Positions 6,312 through 7,718 of a stretch of DNA of 7,718 nucleotides are shown here, in pieces. The stretch comes from an uncultured Saprospiraceae bacterium (GTDB lineage: Bacteria > Bacteroidota > Bacteroidia > Chitinophagales > Saprospiraceae). Below the pieces are notes generated by a model. It worked only from the letters and a program-made list of their open reading frames with translations. It did no database searches and was not told where the DNA came from. Every line of letters starts with the position of its first letter. Positions within the stretch are counted from its first letter, which is position 1. The translations under genes and the position numbers were made by a program. The stretch lies in NCBI GenBank assembly GCA_937921525.1, contig CAKZUM010000231.1, forward strand, positions 1 through 7,718. The letters are read 5' to 3'.

Positions 6312-7082
6312 CTATTCCTCCCACAACACCAACCGCCCTTCAATACGACTCTCAATAACTTTTCCTGCTGCCGTAAAATCCATAAGATCACTAATCAAAG
6401 CATCTCGAATAAAGAGGTCTAATTTTTGTTGAGGCTTCCCTTTTAAAAAGCCAGAATCACTACCGCCATTAGCCACATAGTCTGGTAGGGCTACTTGATA
6501 AGCCATATCATTCTGTAATGGATGTCCATGAATTATAATATCCAATCGCTCAGTACTATCCTGTGTTATTTTTATAGTGTTACTCACTGGCCAGCCTCCA
6601 GATTGAACGATATGTTGAGCCAATTCTTGTACTTCCGCGCTATCCAAAGTCAAAAGAATTACCATATTATCGAAGGGCATCAATTCAAAAATTTTACCTC
6701 TAGTGATAGGTCCCTTAGCTATTTCACTAATCCGAATCCCCCCTTGATTTTGTATAGCAAATGCTATAGGCGTATCTACTAAATTTTCTGCTTGTCGCAG
6801 AATCGCATCTGCCATCCAATTCCCTAAAGTAGATTCTGGTCGTTTCTTTTTTAAGTCTACAGCCGTCTCCCCTATGATGGTATTCATCTGTGCATCTAAA
6901 TCTTTTTTGTAGGGCTGAATGAGGGAACTAATGGCAGGGTCTTCGGTTGGTGCTAATTCAGCATTAACTGTTTGTTTACTTGCCTCGATACTCGATAAAT
7001 AGTTAGTCGAGCGACAAGAAAATAATATTAGCATCAAGAAACAAAAGATAGTTGTAGAATGAGTATTGTTATAAATGTGCAT
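6312..7082 (-). CDS. 5'-nucleotidase C-terminal domain lipoprotein, substrate-binding half of a split 5'-nucleotidase
   Basis: This 256-aa protein is made almost entirely of the 5'-nucleotidase C-terminal domain, the part of UshA-type enzymes that binds the nucleoside. Characteristic motifs in order are ESTLGNWMADA (83-93), NQGGIR (112-117), RGKIFELMPFDN (128-139) and YQVALPDYVANGGSDSGF (195-212). No metallophosphatase motif is present. The N-terminus has a hydrophobic run ending LFSC (Cys23), a lipobox, so it is probably membrane-anchored. In this phylum such genes usually directly precede a metallophosphatase gene in one transcript, and the matching partner on the same strand is at 3139-4056, here about 2.2 kb away. 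The two proteins presumably assemble into one periplasmic nucleotidase. No upstream promoter is obvious. Confidence 0.9.
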   Translation of the reverse strand: MHIYNNTHSTTIFCFLMLILFSCRSTNYLSSIEASKQTVNAELAPTEDPAISSLIQPYKKDLDAQMNTIIGETAVDLKKKRPESTLGNWMADAILRQAENLVDTPIAFAIQNQGGIRISEIAKGPITRGKIFELMPFDNMVILLTLDSAEVQELAQHIVQSGGWPVSNTIKITQDSTERLDIIIHGHPLQNDMAYQVALPDYVANGGSDSGFLKGKPQQKLDLFIRDALISDLMDFTAAGKVIESRIEGRLVLWEE

Positions 7083-7331
7083 TATTGAATAACTATTTTT
7101 TTAATAAAAATATGACTATTACCCAACATTCTTCAACAATTATTGAATAGCCTGTTCTGAGTATTTTGATACATCAAAAGTACTATTTATCCCTGTCATT
7201 ACGAAGCCATACAACGAAATACACTGCTATTCTCTGCTCTACAGATAATCATGTTTGAACCTCATTTATTAGTTGGAGACTAATTGTTTCTGGCATAAAA
7301 TTTGTTATTTTCTTTATAGGATAAAACCTTC
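7083..7331. other. Gene-free spacer upstream of the nucleotidase-domain gene
   Basis: AT-rich DNA with no open reading frame of note. It contains a small hairpin at 7160-7184 (AGTA/TACT and TTTTGA/TCAAAA around a 4-nt loop, one bulged G). The 11-bp ATTATTGAATA occurs twice, at 7081 and 7139. I see no convincing promoter. Confidence 0.5.
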
Positions 7332-7718
7332 TTCTCCCATTATATTAAATCTATTTTTCCCTTAGATAGCATTTTTCTCTCGTCAAATTAAATCTATTTT
7401 TCCCTTTAAATAGTATTTTTTCTCCCGTTAACTTAAATCTATTTTTCCCTTTAAGTAACGACAAAACAATAATTTGAACATCTAGGACGGAATCTTTTGT
7501 TCTCAGTTTTTCTTAAAAAATACTTCCGTAGCTAGGCTATGCAAGGATTTTTTAAGTTTCTCAAACAGAAAAATAATAGAGGCAGATGCGGAATTTATTA
7601 TTTCGTTGTTACTAAATAGCATTTTTCTCCCGTTATATTAAATCTATTTTTCCCTTTAAATAGTATTTTTTCTCCCGTTAACTTAAATCTATTTTTCCCT
7701 TTAAATAGAAATTTTTCT
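7332..7718. repeat. 43-45-bp tandem repeat array, continuing past the window
   Basis: Units start with TTCTCCC or a close variant at 7332, 7375, 7420, 7625 and 7670, and a sixth begins at 7715. Each continues with TTAAATCTATTTTTCCC and ends CTTTAAATAG followed by a T-rich stretch. Periods are 43, 45, 44 (after removing the inserted element) and 45 bp. The third unit is split by repeat A. Differences between units are single bases (GTTAAC, GTTATA or GTCAAA; AATAGT or AATAGC). Read on the minus strand, each unit is two related halves of about 22 bp, starting GGGAAAAATAGATTTAA and GGGAGAAAAAATACTATTTAA. All six frames are stop-rich, so it is not coding. Confidence 0.9.
7455..7612 (-). mobile_element. 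Palindromic repeat A, copy 2, inserted in the tandem array
   Basis: This 158-bp element begins GTAAC and ends GTTAC. Its ends, GTAACGACAAAACAATAA and the complement of TTATTATTTCGTTGTTAC, are imperfect inverted repeats. The middle forms a hairpin with CTTAAAAAAT pairing perfectly with ATTTTTTAAG, and an apex CCGTAGC-TAG-GCTATGC. It interrupts one array unit between CTTTAA and ATAG. TAA is present on both sides (7452-7454 and 7613-7615), and removing the element plus one TAA restores a normal unit. Its sequence is the reverse-complement relative of 36-502. It has no coding capacity, so it must be mobilised by an enzyme encoded elsewhere. Confidence 0.75.

Noticed and set aside
6522..6782. 86-codon open frame on the plus strand
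   Set aside because: It is antisense to the 5'-nucleotidase C-terminal domain gene and shows no family features.
7160..7184. Hairpin as a terminator or operator
   Set aside because: It is AT-rich with a bulge, no T-run follows, and no gene on either strand ends nearby.
7332..7718. CRISPR array
   Set aside because: The whole 43-45-bp unit is conserved with no variable spacers, and no cas gene is present. It is a plain tandem repeat.

Overview
The window looks like an AT-rich chromosome segment from a member of the Bacteroidota. The evidence is the lipoprotein signals ending in S-C, one of them followed by a Q-K-D surface-export-like signature, the lack of Shine-Dalgarno sites, one candidate TTTG / TAnnTTTG promoter, and a 5'-nucleotidase split into two genes as is common in this phylum. 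A saprospirian/flavobacterial-type marine organism is a reasonable guess, but the sequence alone does not fix the genus.

Left flank (1-544): no gene. A palindromic intergenic repeat (called repeat A here, about 36-502) is interrupted by a 273-bp foldback element (185-457). That element has perfect 17-bp terminal inverted repeats and a 10-bp target duplication. Next come two divergently transcribed membrane enzymes. The first (545-1861, minus) is a histidine-box hydroxylase closely resembling alkylglycerol monooxygenase. The second (2133-2996, plus) is a DUF1295 / steroid 5-alpha-reductase-like protein. Both families act on lipid substrates. A heptanucleotide repeat forming a long stem lies between the second enzyme and the next gene.

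Middle (3139-7082): a split periplasmic 5'-nucleotidase. The catalytic metallophosphatase (3139-4056, minus, Tat signal) and the 5'-nucleotidase C-terminal domain lipoprotein (6312-7082, minus) are usually neighbours in this phylum. Here they are separated by about 2.2 kb whose genes all read the other way. That island holds a (CTTTT)7 microsatellite, a strongly self-complementary segment of about 130 nt, a possible surface lipoprotein with a hydrophobic glycine-rich domain bracketed by two three-cysteine clusters (4865-5527), and two paralogous small three-helix membrane proteins (5582-5839 and 5979-6242) separated by a strong terminator. None of the three island proteins is recognisable. Their arrangement suggests a compact accessory cassette, with a toxin/immunity-type arrangement as one untested idea.

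Right flank (7083-7718): no gene. A 43-45-bp tandem array starts at 7332 and runs off the window. One of its units is split by a second, oppositely oriented copy of repeat A (7455-7612) with a TAA duplication. Both flanks therefore show recent activity of small non-coding elements, including a nested insertion on the left.
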